The notes: generated from the sequence alone by a model not told the origin. Shown: positions 21,197-31,448, numbered from the stretch's first letter. The stretch: DNA of 39,313 bases from Basidiobolus meristosporus CBS 931.73 (GCA_002104905.1 MCFE01000751.1:1-39313); one strand, 5' to 3'. Numbers and translations are program-made.

Positions 21197-22214
21197 CTAG
21201 CACAGTAAAGTTGGCACAGTTTTGAATGTTGATGCACAACATGCATATCTGTGCTTAGCATTCTCCAACTCTTCCTGGCTGTCCTCTACATGCCAACTCA
21301 TCTCATCAGTGACAGACTTGAAAGTGATATTCCTGATGAGATTGAGATGTGCTAGTACCTGCAACCTGACTTTTCTTCCTATCCTGCCACACATTTGCTC
21401 CATAGAAAACTTCCAAAAGGTGATGCAGGGCTTAAGATTCTCCACACACCTAGCAAGATGAAATACAGAATGGATACAGTAGCAGCAGAGATCTAAACAT
21501 TCAGCTTTATGCCTGTAGGGTAGACACTTAACTTATGTCACAAACTGCTTGCATCAAAGCTATAGATGCACCCATTTGGCTTGGTGATCTGCTTCTTGAT
21601 ATTGCTTCAGTATCAACATAAGACTCCCAATGCTTCAAAAGTACTTGTGGTCAAAATTGCTTCAAAAGGCCACTTGAGTTAACAAATATCCAGTTCATCC
21701 AGCCCTTGCATTTGTATTGTTGTATATGCATGTGATTATTGATTGGAGCTTGTGAAAAGTAGTTGGGGAAGCAAACACTCCTTGATATCTTGTCAGTTCT
21801 TTCAAATTTCTCTGGTATCTCAAAGGGTTCATTTAGCTTGGAATGCCCTATGTACAACTTAGTCATCAGTATAGGGATGTTGTTGAAAAGCAAATGCATT
21901 GCTCCCAGTGGAAAGCTTTTGCTCTAACAGATACCCTCAATCTTAAGTATCTAAAGTTTCCAGTTAATTCCATTTTCTGGCCAATGGCTTATATCATGCC
22001 AGCTTTGTTGCAATATCATACTGACTTCTGTACATTCCCTACGTGGGAAAGTAACGCTCTTGGTGCTGGTATTTGGATGGTAATAATGTGTGTGATTTAT
22101 GGAGTATGTCTCATGGATCTCACACATTTGTCAGCAATACCATCTATTGAGCCCAGAAAAGTCATCCATCTTGCTGATGGCTGAGGTGTTTTCAATGCAG
22201 ATTATAATATATGC
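21197..22214. repeat. Repeat D, copy 2
   Basis: This matches 4890-5359 in blocks, for example AGCAAATGCATTGCT and GGAAAGCTTTTGCTC at 21889-21925 against 5114-5150. About 450 bp (21400-21860) have no counterpart in copy 1. The minus strand has two 82-codon open frames (21445-21197 and 21899-21651). The first contains FKSVTDEMSWHVEDSQEEL, and the equivalent of copy 1 keeps IFKSVVDVIS in the same frame. It ends directly at a Gypsy-1-type LTR edge at 22215. Confidence 0.5.
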
Positions 22215-23190
22215 TGTAGTGGTGTATAATGCCGATGGAGAGATACATCTAAAACTCTTTGAGTGTATTGGGCATGTAGTGTGTTCAATCTGTGCAATAG
22301 CCATTTGCAAAAGCCTGCTAGGAATACATGGGTCTTGCCTCTACTCTTTTGTAAAGGGGAATAAAGCCACAAGCTTGTCAAGGGAAACTGTTGCACTGCA
22401 GTTTCCAACTTATTTGGCATGTTGACAAAAGTATGTGCTGGGGCTGGCATCCTTTGAGATGACAATGTACTAAAGCTTCCAATGTCAAAGCCACTGTAAA
22501 CTCCACCAGCAGGGACTTGATAAAAATGCAGCTGTGGTTGCTAGTTACAAAGACAGCAAAGTATCTTTGCATGTACAAGAACAAACTTGGGAAAGAATCA
22601 AATATAATAAAAGATACCAACTCTGAGTATTCCTCAAAAGTTGTGCCTCTAAGGTCAGTTAGCTGTCAACGTGGTTTCCTAGGAGTGTTGTGTGGTCTGG
22701 GGTTGGAAGTTCAGGTAGCAGCTGGTAGCAGTGATCACATTAATCCACAAGTTGGTATATTGATAAAAGGGATGATGATGTATTGTTGTGGGATTGTCAC
22801 CCTCATATGCTTTTCTCACTGGCTAAGTGATTACTAATCATGGTGTTCCAGATGTCAATAGAAATCTTAATGACATCAGAATAAGCTGTGAGCTTACTAA
22901 GTAGGTGCTGGAAGGTTCTAAGAGGCACAGCACATCCAACCAATCAGGAATCAGTACTCTGAAACCTGTGTAACACATGGATACCATATATAGTATGGAA
23001 ATGGTAGGGATGGTGACACTGGTTGCTCATGTGTCACAGGTACTGATGTGGGTACTTGCCAAATATAGAAGTACTTACAGCTAGTAATCTTACATAAAGT
23101 GAGGGGTAGCTAATGCAATGAGGTAAGCATGTGTGATAGTCTACCGGCTTATGAGATATTACTGATCAGGTAAAACAAATGGGATAAAAC
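22215..23190 (-). repeat. Old solo-type LTR of the Gypsy-1 family, inverted
   Basis: Reading plus, it starts TGTAGTGGTGTATAA, the complement of the Gypsy-1 LTR end. It then follows the inverted LTR through GGGAATAAAGCCACAAGCTT, TTTGAGATGACAATGTACTA, AAACTCCACCAGCAGGGACT, GGTTTCCTAGGAGTGTTGT, CCAATCAGG and TAGCTAATGCAATG. The right end is too diverged to place. The promoter part is degraded: the heat-shock-like array now reads TTCCAGATGTC. No internal Gypsy-1 sequence adjoins it. Confidence 0.75.
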
Positions 23191-23204
23191 TAAAACATAA
23201 GCAC

Positions 23205-23525
23205 AGTTTCCTGGAAGTGGCCTGTGGTCTGAGATTGGCAGTTCAGATAGCAGCAGGTAGCAATGATCACTCTAATCAACAAGTTGCAATATTGATAAAG
23301 GGATGATGATTTATGATTGAGGAATTGCTTCCCTTCAAAACTTTCTGTGCCGGCAAAGTGACACCACCTCCAGTGTTCCAGAAGGTTCTCTAGCTCATTA
23401 GAAATCATGATGACATCAAAATGAGTTATGCATGTTCTGAGTATATGCCCAAACATTCTAAGACACACAGCATGTCCAAGCAATCAGGGGTCAGTATATA
23501 AAGCTTGTGTAACATAAGGATATCA
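23205..23525 (-). repeat. Second old partial LTR of the Gypsy-1 family, inverted
   Basis: This repeats the promoter half of the previous LTR: GTTTCCTGGAAGTGGCC, GATCACTCTAATCAACAAG, ATTGATAAAGGGATGATGAT and CATCAAAATGAGTTATGC, then CCAAGCAATCAGG. It resembles the LTR at 22670-22960 more than the young Gypsy-1 LTR, so the two share a subfamily. It retains a three-unit heat-shock-like array at 23376-23388. Confidence 0.65.
23376..23388 (-). promoter_or_regulatory. Heat-shock-element-like array in old LTR
   Basis: TTCCAGAAGGTTC: three alternating TTC/GAA units with 2-bp spacing, at the position corresponding to the four-unit array of the young Gypsy-1 LTRs. Heat-shock factor trimers recognise such arrays. 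Binding here is inferred. Confidence 0.45.
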
Positions 23526-23528
23526 TAA

Positions 23529-24048
23529 TTGTATCTTAGACAAAAATTCTTTGTCCCAAAGATGCTGCCAGGATTAAAAATGAAAAGTTTAATTTGCAGA
23601 GTTACCCTGCTGGTGGATGAAATGGAATCTGTAGGTGTACCAGCTACTGATGAGGATGTGATAGTTACCATCCTGAGTAGCTGGAAAAATAAGTTTCAGG
23701 GCTTTGTATCAGCCCTAGAGCCTAGAACTGAAGATTTGAGTTTGAATCATATATAGGGAAGGCACCTGGATGAAGAATTAAGAAAGTCAAGTGCCAATGA
23801 GAAGGAATAAGATGATGCTTTAATAAGTTATGATGACCAACAAGGGAGGTACTGAAAACCCTTCAAAGGCAACAGCAATCTGCTTTGGAGCTACTGGAAA
23901 TGGAAAGGACACAGATTAGACCAATGCTTCAACAAGAGAGACAATCAGCAAAAGAAGCCTGAATATGGAAATGCTTCAATGACAAAAGCAGACTACTTAT
24001 GTCTTCCCTGCATATGACCACAAACAAAGATTCTCAGATGTAGTACAT
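23529..24048 (+). pseudogene. Copia gag relic (probably Copia-A)
   Basis: UBN2-type Copia gag: LRQKFFVPKMLPGLKMKSL, RVTLLVDEMESVGVPATDED, VIVTILSSWKNKFQGF and LEPRTEDLSLNHI, then a stop, HLDEELRKSS, and a zinc-knuckle remnant (SYWKWKGHRLDQCFNK, first Cys residues lost) at about 23890-23930. It is cut at 24049 by a foldback-type end. Assignment to Copia-A rather than Copia-B is by difference from the Copia-B gag and is tentative. Confidence 0.75.
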
Positions 24049-24165
24049 TAGACTTCTTCCATTGGATAGTGCCACATAATGCTGGCCTGTTTAAAGTATC
24101 AGCTTTATCTGTCACTCTATGGCACTACCTGGCATTCTAATCTCATTATGCCAGTGGTAGAATAT
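24049..24165. repeat. Diverged foldback-element end
   Basis: TA followed by GACTTCTTCCATTGGATAGTGCCACA, against TA and GACTTGTTCCGTTGGATAGTGCCACA in the foldback element at 38257. Similarity fades after about 40 bp, though TATGGCACTACCTGGCATT keeps the same flavour. It breaks the Copia gag relic. I did not find a matching right end. Confidence 0.5.
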
Positions 24166-24228
24166 AGTTACTGGAATTTTTACTCAATCCTGCTTATGTT
24201 GCTCAGAAAAGTGCTTTTCTTGCTTTAC

Positions 24229-25260
24229 TTATTCTTTGTAATGCTCCGGACATGTTTCTCTCAGTAGAAGTCTTCTTGTAGGAAATATACTGTACTTTAA
24301 AAATATCTTGACTTTTTTACCTATTCTGCTGTTTTCTCCTATATATGACTTTCCTCTGTATTTTCCTGCTAATATGCTGAATCTCTTAAGATATCCAAGT
24401 GTTTGCTCTGCTCTCATGCTGAAGTGATTAACATCTCATTGTAGTGCTTCTGCTAAGCACAACATTCCTTAGATTCTTATAAGATGTAATACATTCTACT
24501 CCCTGACAATTCTCTCCTACTTAAACTAATTCCAACAAATATTTCTTCCCTCTGCTGAACTCTGGATGATTCTCTACCCAGAGTGCTTTACTATGCCTAC
24601 TTCCAGCAAATGGCCCACCGAACCAGATGATGCTACCCTCAATGTCAGAGGGTGCTTGCAACTTAACACAGTCTGTCTTGTACTTGCCCAAGTAAAAGTG
24701 CTACTGCCCTCTATAAGGTCTGCTAAACCTGACTGGAATGATATCCAAGATACTCCTGTTATGGAACCTGTTGCTGAGTACTCAGGTATTTGGAAGTCTA
24801 TGGGAGCTTCAGAACCTAGCAGTCCAAGCTTGCTGTAAGTTGTTTATACCCTCTCCAAGGTGGTTCTCCATAACTGTTAGCTGAGAATGAAAGCTTCTAG
24901 GACTTCTGTTACCATGAATGGTGGGATGAAATCTTGTAGGGCTCTTGTTCCTGTAATAGCAGACAAGCTTAACATGGGACCTCCTTGAGTAGATTAGGGT
25001 AGATGGTTCACATTGCTTGTTATTGATCACCTCCAATGTGTCAAAAGGAAATCTAATGGTAATGTTATGATTGATGAGAAAAGTCCATTCAGATTAGCAA
25101 GTCATATCAAGATTGGTATGTGATTGAGTAGAAGCAATATGGATTGATTTGGAGCAATCAGCTTAATTCATCCAATTTTCCATGCATTACTATCAAATCT
25201 CCATCAAGTGCCATATATCCCATCATAATGTTACAAATATTAACCTCAAACAATGACTTA
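24229..25260 (-). pseudogene. DDE superfamily transposase relic, copy 2
   Basis: Paralog of the relic at 3086-3985, same orientation. The N-terminal part (25036-24809) reads STLIYSRRSHVKLVCYY and SPTRFHPTIHGNRSPRSFHS. The central part is frameshifted. The C-terminus, missing from copy 1, is open at 24417-24229 and starts RAEQTLGYLKRFSILAGKYR, which carries the Glu expected in the third catalytic block of DDE_Tnp_4-type transposases (RVERTIGRLKRF-like). Together the two copies show D, D and E blocks in the right order. Upstream, 25260-25165 encodes MMGYMALDGDL. Inactive. Confidence 0.7.
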
Positions 25261-25439
25261 GTGATTTTGTGGATGATTTACTCAGAAGTCTATAATCCAG
25301 AAGTGAATCTGCAATTGATGCAATATGATCCATGTCAATGCAATATGTTACGTATACTGCATATTATATGAAAAATTCAACAATCACATTAGTTTTCATA
25401 TATATTTCATATAAGACCAGGTTGATGCAAATATACTAC

Positions 25440-25740
25440 TGAACAACTATCAAAATCCATCACTATGGTCCCTATAGCAAGTCCAAAGTCATCATCAGTA
25501 CAACATAGACAAAACCCATCCCCAGTTTGCAAGCACAGTCCAGACTGGAAAAATCAATGCTGCATCCATTCAAGTTCTTGCCAAGTGACTTTAGTATGGC
25601 CCAAGAGTCTGTGATGAGCTCTCATACAGATATTTGAGCACTATTCATTAATCCAGCAGAACTGGATACCTCAGAGAGTCAACAGAGGTAGAAGTATTGG
25701 AGTAGAAAGCTGTGGCATGAGTTCTACATCAAGATGCCAG
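25440..25740 (+). pseudogene. Possible second ORF of the DDE transposon, copy 2
   Basis: This matches 4180-4442 in sequence and in plus-strand reading (RQNPSPVCKH, SMAQES, SSHTDI-stop-AL, AELDTSESQQR). In-frame stops and shifts are present. After the end of copy 1 it continues with a KLWHEFYIKMPADVFK-like stretch. Function unknown; a DNA-binding partner of the transposase is one guess. Confidence 0.3.
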
Positions 25741-25799
25741 CAGATGTATTTAAGTAGACATATAACAAGACAAGTAGTTGAATCCAGAATGAGCTGAGA

Positions 25800-26033
25800 G
25801 TGAGGGTGTTTGATGGGGAAGCTTTGTGCAATCAATTCCTAGCACAATTTGCACTGTACAGGCTGGATGCATCTGTTTATGCCTCAACTTTGGGAGCCAA
25901 AGAGATTTTGAATGAGTTTTTACCTCAAGTGGCTAATGTACCACATGTTATATTAGTGGAGCTGAGTGGCTTCCAAGAGCTATACACACAGGACTCATTA
26001 ATGCAACAGTTTAAAGTATCAGAGAGAGGGTAA
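25800..26033 (+). CDS. Unidentified ORF, 77 codons
   Basis: Open frame starting VFDGEALCNQFLAQFALY, lying in line with the preceding transposon ORF but separated from it by stops. The FDGE/FLAQF opening resembles a Gypsy gag start, yet nothing after it confirms gag. It may be part of the same DNA transposon. Not recognised. Confidence 0.25.
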   Translation: MRVFDGEALCNQFLAQFALYRLDASVYASTLGAKEILNEFLPQVANVPHVILVELSGFQELYTQDSLMQQFKVSERG

Positions 26034-26295
26034 GTGAGTACCTTGAGGAATCAGAAGGTGAGCTTCAGGAGGATGCATAGAGACCATAAGCAACTGTGTC
26101 AAGATTGTGCCAGAATGCCTTGCTGGATTCTTTACCATCCCCTGCAATGTTAGCATGCCAGTACAGGTCAGTCCTATCTATGTCAACACCCTTCACAAGA
26201 GCACCCTGCATCAATTCAATGCACACCACATCAACATGAACACTTCAGTATAAATTACCAGAACTCACCATTCTGCTCATGTAGACACAATTCCA

Positions 26296-26750
26296 TTGGA
26301 GCAGGCCAAGTTGCATCAACATGTAACATCACATCAAACTCAGCCAAGGGCTGTGCCAACACATCAAGTTGCAACTGCACATGTCAGTACACCTGAACAT
26401 TGGCAAGTTACTTCTGGTGAACTGACTGAAGATGACCCACATGAAGTGCCTCCATCACCAGAACCTTTGGCAAGTAAAGAACACATCAGCACATGGCACT
26501 TTATGCTGTTTCTATTATATCATCTGGAGCAATTCAGTGCAGCCAAGCTCCTGCATTGCACTCAGCAACTAGGAAGCAAAATACTGACTACAAGTACACA
26601 AGTAGCCAAGATGATAGTCAACTAGGAAGTAGTTCAGGTGTGCAGAGTGAGTCACTACTAAATACATCAATAGTAATCCCTATGAGTAAAAACCTAGGAG
26701 AAGATGATGCAATTGCATTGAATTGTTACCATTTGGCATGGACCAAATAA
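26296..26750 (+). pseudogene. Unidentified Gln/Thr/His-rich ORF pair with a frameshift
   Basis: Two overlapping frames (26296-26625 and 26493-26750) look like one broken gene. The first is rich in His, Gln, Thr and Pro (HQHVTSHQTQPRAVPTHQ, EVPPSPEPLASKEH). The second continues with Ser/Gln-rich sequence (SSQDDSQLGSSSGVQSES) and an acidic end. No domain recognised. Its composition resembles a disordered linker. Confidence 0.25.
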
Positions 26751-27359
26751 TGCATTTTTTTGTAATCCAAATTGAACTATTGCAGATCAGTGATCACTTG
26801 TTTTTTTGTTATAAGCTATGTTGAGGTGATCTCACATTTGAGATACAGCCTTTATGATAAGCTCACTGCATATGAATACAGCATCTGTAAACCAGTGCAG
26901 CTATTTGATCTGATTTGCACTTGCACAATTGGTTGCATGCTTGCTACGATGCCACATCTACTTGCAAGGATGAGGGCCTTACTTGCTCAATGAGCAAAAT
27001 TGGATATTTGATGGCAAATCAGATAGCTTGTGTATTGGTCAATAAGCCAATTGGTGGCTAAGAGCTTCAGGATACTTTTAGACCAATCAGCTATTAACAT
27101 TCCATCCAATTGGAGGGATGGTAACCATAATGGTAAGTAACATTGTAATTGATAGTGTGATACACATTTATTTCTGTTTGCCTTAAAGAAACATCTCCAA
27201 GTACTGTATTTTATCTACCACAATAATGGTATCCAATTGCGCATATGACGCAAACATTACAAGCAGGCACAATTGTCTATGCCAACCTGATTGTGACAAG
27301 CTGTACTATAGTGTGCAGAATGGTTCAAGAGCAATCTTCTAATGGTAGAATTATTATTT
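26751..27359. other. Unassigned AT-rich stretch
   Basis: I see no domain, tRNA or repeat match. Two CCAATTGG-like words (27050 and 27110) and a short open frame (26772-26993) are present but unsupported. It is probably Copia-A gag or leader beyond recognition. Confidence 0.3.
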
Positions 27360-28176
27360 TTTGCAGCTGCAAATTGACTCTGGAGCATCTCAACACTTTG
27401 CACAAGAATAAGAATGTTTTACCCAATTTCAAGAAAATGCAATTAAGAAGGTTTTCATGGGTGACAATAGAACAATTCATGAACTAGGAGAAGGGAGTAT
27501 CCAAGAAAACCTTAGAAGTTGTGAAGGGAACTATACACGGACTTTTGAAGAAGTTTGCCATGTACCAGAGAAAGCCATGAACCTACTATCTATAAGCAAG
27601 CCCACAGCCAAAGGATACAGTTTCAGCTTTGCTAATTCTGGATGCATGATCACTAATCCAAATGGTGCCCATCTTGCTTTGGGTATCAGGGATTGGAACC
27701 TGTAATATTTGACATATATGCCATCATATCTGGAAGCCATTATAAGTAACTTGAATGAAGGAACACCAATGCTTTGGCACAGGAGATTTGAGCATATCAA
27801 TTTGATCATTTGTGCAAAATGATCATGGATCAGCTAATTTCTGAAGTAAAAACTGCTCCGTAGCTAATTTAGAGTACTGTGAAGCCTGAATACATAGAAA
27901 AAAAGCCAGACTACCATTCAAGACCTCTAGATTAGTCAATACTAAGTAAAAATTAGATCAAATACACTCAGACCTTTGCAGACCTATTCAAAGCCTGTCC
28001 TTTGGTGGGATGTGGCATTTACTCACTATTATTGATGATTATACAAAATACACTTGGGTTTACATCATTGAGAGAAAGGATGATGCTCTGTCTAGGCTTA
28101 GGGAGTCTATAGCCATGGTGGACAGAGAAACTGGTGAAAAAATCAACAAAATACACTCTGACAATGGTAGAGAATA
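27360..28176 (+). pseudogene. Copia-A protease to integrase relic
   Basis: Protease DSGASQHF at 27375, then KKVFMGDNRTIHELGEGS, HVPEKAMNLLSISKP and LALGIRDWNL. The integrase finger starts LWHRRFEHIN (27775), and the core has LSFGGMWHLLTIIDDYTKYTWV (a frame change within it) and IHSDNGRE (28155). It parallels 1-240 closely, so this is Copia-A. The core stops at TCTGACAATGGTAGAGAATA, where the foldback element begins. Frameshifts throughout. Confidence 0.85.
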
Positions 28177-28908
28177 GACTTGTTCCGTTGGGCAGTGCCA
28201 CATTGAGCCATGAGTGCCAAATGATGCCATAGTGTGCCAGACAGGCCAAGTGAGCCTCTAGCTGGCCACAGAGTGTGAAACATAGCTTTGCATCTTCATG
28301 CAAAGCAGCCCCTGTGTTTCACCCATTGTGTAGGAGAAAATCCATTTTTTGACCTTTTTTTTTGGATCAATGTTGTGCAGGATGTGTTGGAGCACAAAAG
28401 AATTGAAGATATGCATCTGGTACTCAATACCCATGGCACTCTGAATCTAGCTCCTGTAGCTTGTATCATGTCACAAAAATGAATGGCACCATCTTGGTCC
28501 ACTGGTACTATCTGGCACTATAAGTGCTTTATATTGATCTTACTTTAGGTCTAATATTTAAATATAGTGCCAGATAGTACCAGTGGACCAAGATAGTGCC
28601 ATTCATTTTTGTGACATGATACAAGCTACAGGAGCTAGATTCAGAGTGCCATGGGTATTGAGTACCAGACGCATATCTTTAGTTCTCCTGTGCTCTTACA
28701 CATCCTGAGCTACATTGATCCACAAAAAAAGGTCAAAAAATGGATTTTCTCCTGCGCAATGGGTGAAACACAGGGGCTGCTTTACATGAAGATGCAGAGC
28801 TATGTTTCACACTCTGTGGCCAAGTATAGGCTCACTTTACCTCTCTGGCACACTATGGCATCATTTGGCACTCATGGCTCAATGTGGCACTATCCAACAG
28901 AACAAGTC
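28177..28908. mobile_element. Foldback element, copy 1 (long terminal inverted repeats)
   Basis: A 732-bp nonautonomous element: left arm 28177-28522, 40-bp centre 28523-28562, right arm 28563-28908. The arms are 346 bp each and about nine-tenths identical by eye. The ends are GACTTGTTCC and its complement, flanked by TA on both sides (28175-28176 and 28909-28910), consistent with a TA duplication as made by Tc1/mariner-type transposases. It has no coding capacity. It separates Copia-A integrase from Copia-A RT, though some integrase sequence is also missing at the site. Confidence 0.85.
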
Positions 28909-28910
28909 TA

Positions 28911-29430
28911 ATATACAGCAAAAAAAAGACTTCATATTTGAACAGAAAACTTAATGAGGATGTGTATACAAATCAGCCTGATGGGTGTGCTGACCAAAAT
29001 AACCCCCATTTGGTCTTCAAACTTAAAAAAACTCAATATGGACTCAAACAATTGCCAAAAGCCTTGAACTGCAAAATGAATCTTATTTGGCATCCTTGAA
29101 TTTCATAAGGAGTAATGCTAATTATAGTATGTGCTATAAGCCAGATAGAGCAAGTTCAGTTCTATTAGGTTTATATATGGATGATCTTATTATAGCCACC
29201 AATAACTTAGAAATTTTGGAAGAGACTAGCTCCAGCCTATCTAATGTGCTCTAGATGTCCAATCTAGGAGAACTCAACTACAACTTGAGGATAGGGTTTT
29301 CCATATATAGGAGTATGCAGACCATCACCCTAAGTGTATCCAATTATTTATAAGATATACCAAAGAAGTACCAGACGGAAGACTGTAAACTGTCAGCTAC
29401 CCAAATGGAGACAAGCCTTATCATATGAAA
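28911..29430 (+). pseudogene. Copia-A RT relic
   Basis: Continues Copia-A after the foldback element: LNEDVYTNQPDGCADQ, HLVFKLKKTQYGLKQLPKAL, then the RT active site LYMDDLIIATNNLE (about 29170-29210) with an intact YMDD-type box, NLGELNYNL, and DIPKKYQTEDCKLSATQMET before it fades. It matches the minus-strand Copia-A RT at 2244-1850. Several frameshifts; RNase H absent. Confidence 0.82.
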
Positions 29431-29945
29431 AATGAAATGGTCCATTGGTGGAACAAATCCAGGTCAGCTGTCAAGATCCTATTAGGAGACTCTCAAAATA
29501 CCAACAGCTTGGAACAAATGACCATTCTCACAATCTTATGACATGTTCACAACAGCATGTAGCTAATTTTAGTGCCAAATAAAGTTAAAAAGCATAATGG
29601 TGTTTAAGCAGTGTTCTACCAAGGGTGGCATGGCATTGTTGTGGTCTCAGTGTGCTCTTCAACTATGTGAGTGGATTTAACTGGCCAGTATATCCAATTG
29701 CCTTATCTGGTAAAAACTTGATGGTGTTTTGATGACCTCATTCTAAGCCTCTGATGGTATTATGACGGTGGCATGGTGGCCAACAGCTAGTTCTGCATAA
29801 TGCTACCATGCCAATTTACCAAATGGTGTTCCCTTTTCTATGCCCCCTTGCATAATTCATATACTCTGCTGTAGAATCACCCATCATTTTTGCTTACCCA
29901 CTACTATCTTGGGCATTCCACATATAGCTCAACTCAAAAAATAAT
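29431..29945. other. Unassigned stretch
   Basis: No open frame or family match. An imperfect small inverted repeat (GGCATGGTGGCC near 29772 and TGCTACCATGCC near 29800) is the only structure seen. Confidence 0.3.
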
Positions 29946-30350
29946 ATGACCTCCTGCTTACTAACCTCTACAAACAGGCACACCTGCCACAATTGTCATA
30001 CTTCTATTACCTCAACTTTAAGGCTTTTTAGCTCAATACTTGCAAAGCTGCCTTATACCTTGAATTGCTGGAAGCATATACATCTTTCAAACATATGCTT
30101 GATTGCCACCACTTCTGCCATGAACACCTCCTGAATATCTGCAAAGAACTCTTTAGTATTTAGCTAACATGTTCCTTCTCTCTGATGAGCTCTAGTTCCC
30201 CTTATTGATGTGCTCTGGCTCTTGTTTGTGTTAATATTGTATTGAATGATGTAGCAGTTGGCTTGTGACCAAGAGATATCTGGCATACCTTGATAGAGCT
30301 TTCCCAATAAAAGTTAGTTGCATGATGTACCCAACCCAGGAATTTTGATT
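29946..30350. repeat. Repeat D, copy 3 (partial)
   Basis: This aligns with 4460-4850: CAGGCACACCTGCCACAATTG, TGCAAAGCTGCCTTATACCTTG, CTTCTGCCATGAACACC and CTGGCATACCTTGATA. The minus strand reads FADIQEVFMAEVVAIKHMF, related to LFADIKELFMAKVAATNH in copy 1. It ends within a few bases of the RACK1-like fragment. Confidence 0.5.
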
Positions 30351-30351
30351 G

Positions 30352-30637
30352 GAGCTCATCAACAACAGACTTGGATTTGAGATCCCAGATCTTGATGCAG
30401 CATGAGGCAAAAGCACAGAGCCAGTATCTGCTGAGGCTGAAGACCAGAGTGGTAACTTATATCACTAGCCTCCAAGGAGTAAAGGTGCTTGCTGTTGTTG
30501 AGATCCCATAACATGACAACAATATCCTTACCAGCAGTAGTGCAAAGGGAACCATTAGGAGAGATGGAAGCAGTGTTGATGTAACTGGTGTGGCCAATGT
30601 GGTTGGTGCAGATCTTGCTCTTGCAGAGATCCCAGAC
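30352..30637 (-). pseudogene. RACK1-like WD40 gene fragment (one exon with its acceptor)
   Basis: The minus strand encodes about 95 residues of a receptor for activated C kinase (RACK1/Gbeta-like), a ribosome-bound seven-blade WD40 scaffold. It reads [51 protein letters not shown], then after a one-base insertion [12 protein letters not shown] and [15 protein letters not shown]. This corresponds to roughly blades 5 and 6. Directly upstream lies TTTCTACTTTAG, a good splice acceptor joined to GTCTGG, so the piece came from genomic DNA rather than a spliced transcript. The rest of the gene is absent. The frameshift and changed core residues (LSRYW for PNRYW) show it is dead. Confidence 0.85.
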
Positions 30638-30992
30638 CTAAAGTAGAAAAATGCAGGTGAATGTTGCAGGCTAGGAGAGAAGTGGATTGGATGTGGGAAG
30701 AAGGGTAGGTAATTAGAATATAATGATTGTTTGTCTCATAGCAAGTTACTCTGAAGTAACAAGTATTTTGAAACATCATGTAACCCCATGAATCTTCCCT
30801 CTGTTCTGGAGAAATACCTGACCCTAAGTAGCTCTGCAAAGGTTCTGAATTGCCTACACAGCTGAGAGCCTGAGGAGTCTGCATTATTACCTTCAATGGG
30901 CACACTGTCCACAGGGCCTTTTTTGGATGTAGCCCTGCTTGTTGTACTGAGTGTCAAAGCAAGCTGTTGTCCAAACATTCTTCTGTTGCCAT
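30638..30992. repeat. Repeat R, copy A
   Basis: The first part holds the retained intron tail of the RACK1 fragment. From about 30842 to 30990 the sequence recurs at 38187-38252 and 38991-39075 (CTGAGAGCCTGAGG, ATTATTACCTT, GTCCACAGGGC, CAAGCTGTTGTCC). On the minus strand an 80-codon frame (30978-30736) starts MFGQQLALTLSTTSRATSKK, which resembles a mitochondrial presequence. Copy B is broken in the same frame. Gypsy-1 begins at 30993. Confidence 0.6.
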
Positions 30993-31430
30993 TGTAGTGG
31001 GGTCACAGTGACACCCACAGGCAGATGTGCTCATTCTTATGCGTTCACTTCCCTAAAAAGGATTACCCCGCCTATATTATTATCATCCCAAATTTGCAAT
31101 ATTTCCTATTTTTGTCTATGTGATTATTACTATGCAACCTGACAAACTATTTGTCACTATTAACCCATTGCACAAGCTATTCTTATTCCTTGCCGAGATG
31201 CCAAGATAAGATAGTTACCTTATAAGGCATGTACCCCAACAGTGCCCATGTCACGCGACCATCTTGGTTTCATAATCCCCCATCTCACTACCATAAGAGG
31301 CAACCACATGACACAGAGGTTTCATGTTACCACTACCTGATTGGCTAGGTGCTACTATGTCTCATGGAACAATCCGCCAAGAGTTTGCGCTATTTTTAGT
31401 ACACAAAGACATGATTGGTTGTCTACTACC

Positions 31431-31448
31431 TTCTGGAAACTTCCGGAA
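31431..31448 (+). promoter_or_regulatory. Heat-shock-element-like array in 5' LTR
   Basis: TTCTGGAAACTTCCGGAA: four alternating TTC/GAA units with exact 2-bp spacing, the canonical array recognised by heat-shock factor trimers. It ends 35 bp before the TATA box, a usual activator position. Heat or stress induction is inferred from the motif only. Confidence 0.65.

Noticed and set aside
24079-24267. Plus-strand 62-codon ORF rich in Leu and Phe
   Set aside because: It overlaps the foldback-type relic and the antisense of the transposase C-terminus, with no support from a second copy.
28288-28911. Open frames of 60-95 codons in the foldback arms (also at 38399-39171)
   Set aside because: They arise in both directions from the inverted arms, differ between the two copies and show no domain.
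29772-29812. Small inverted repeat as a transposon end
   Set aside because: Only 11-12 bp with a mismatch, no target duplication and no second copy.
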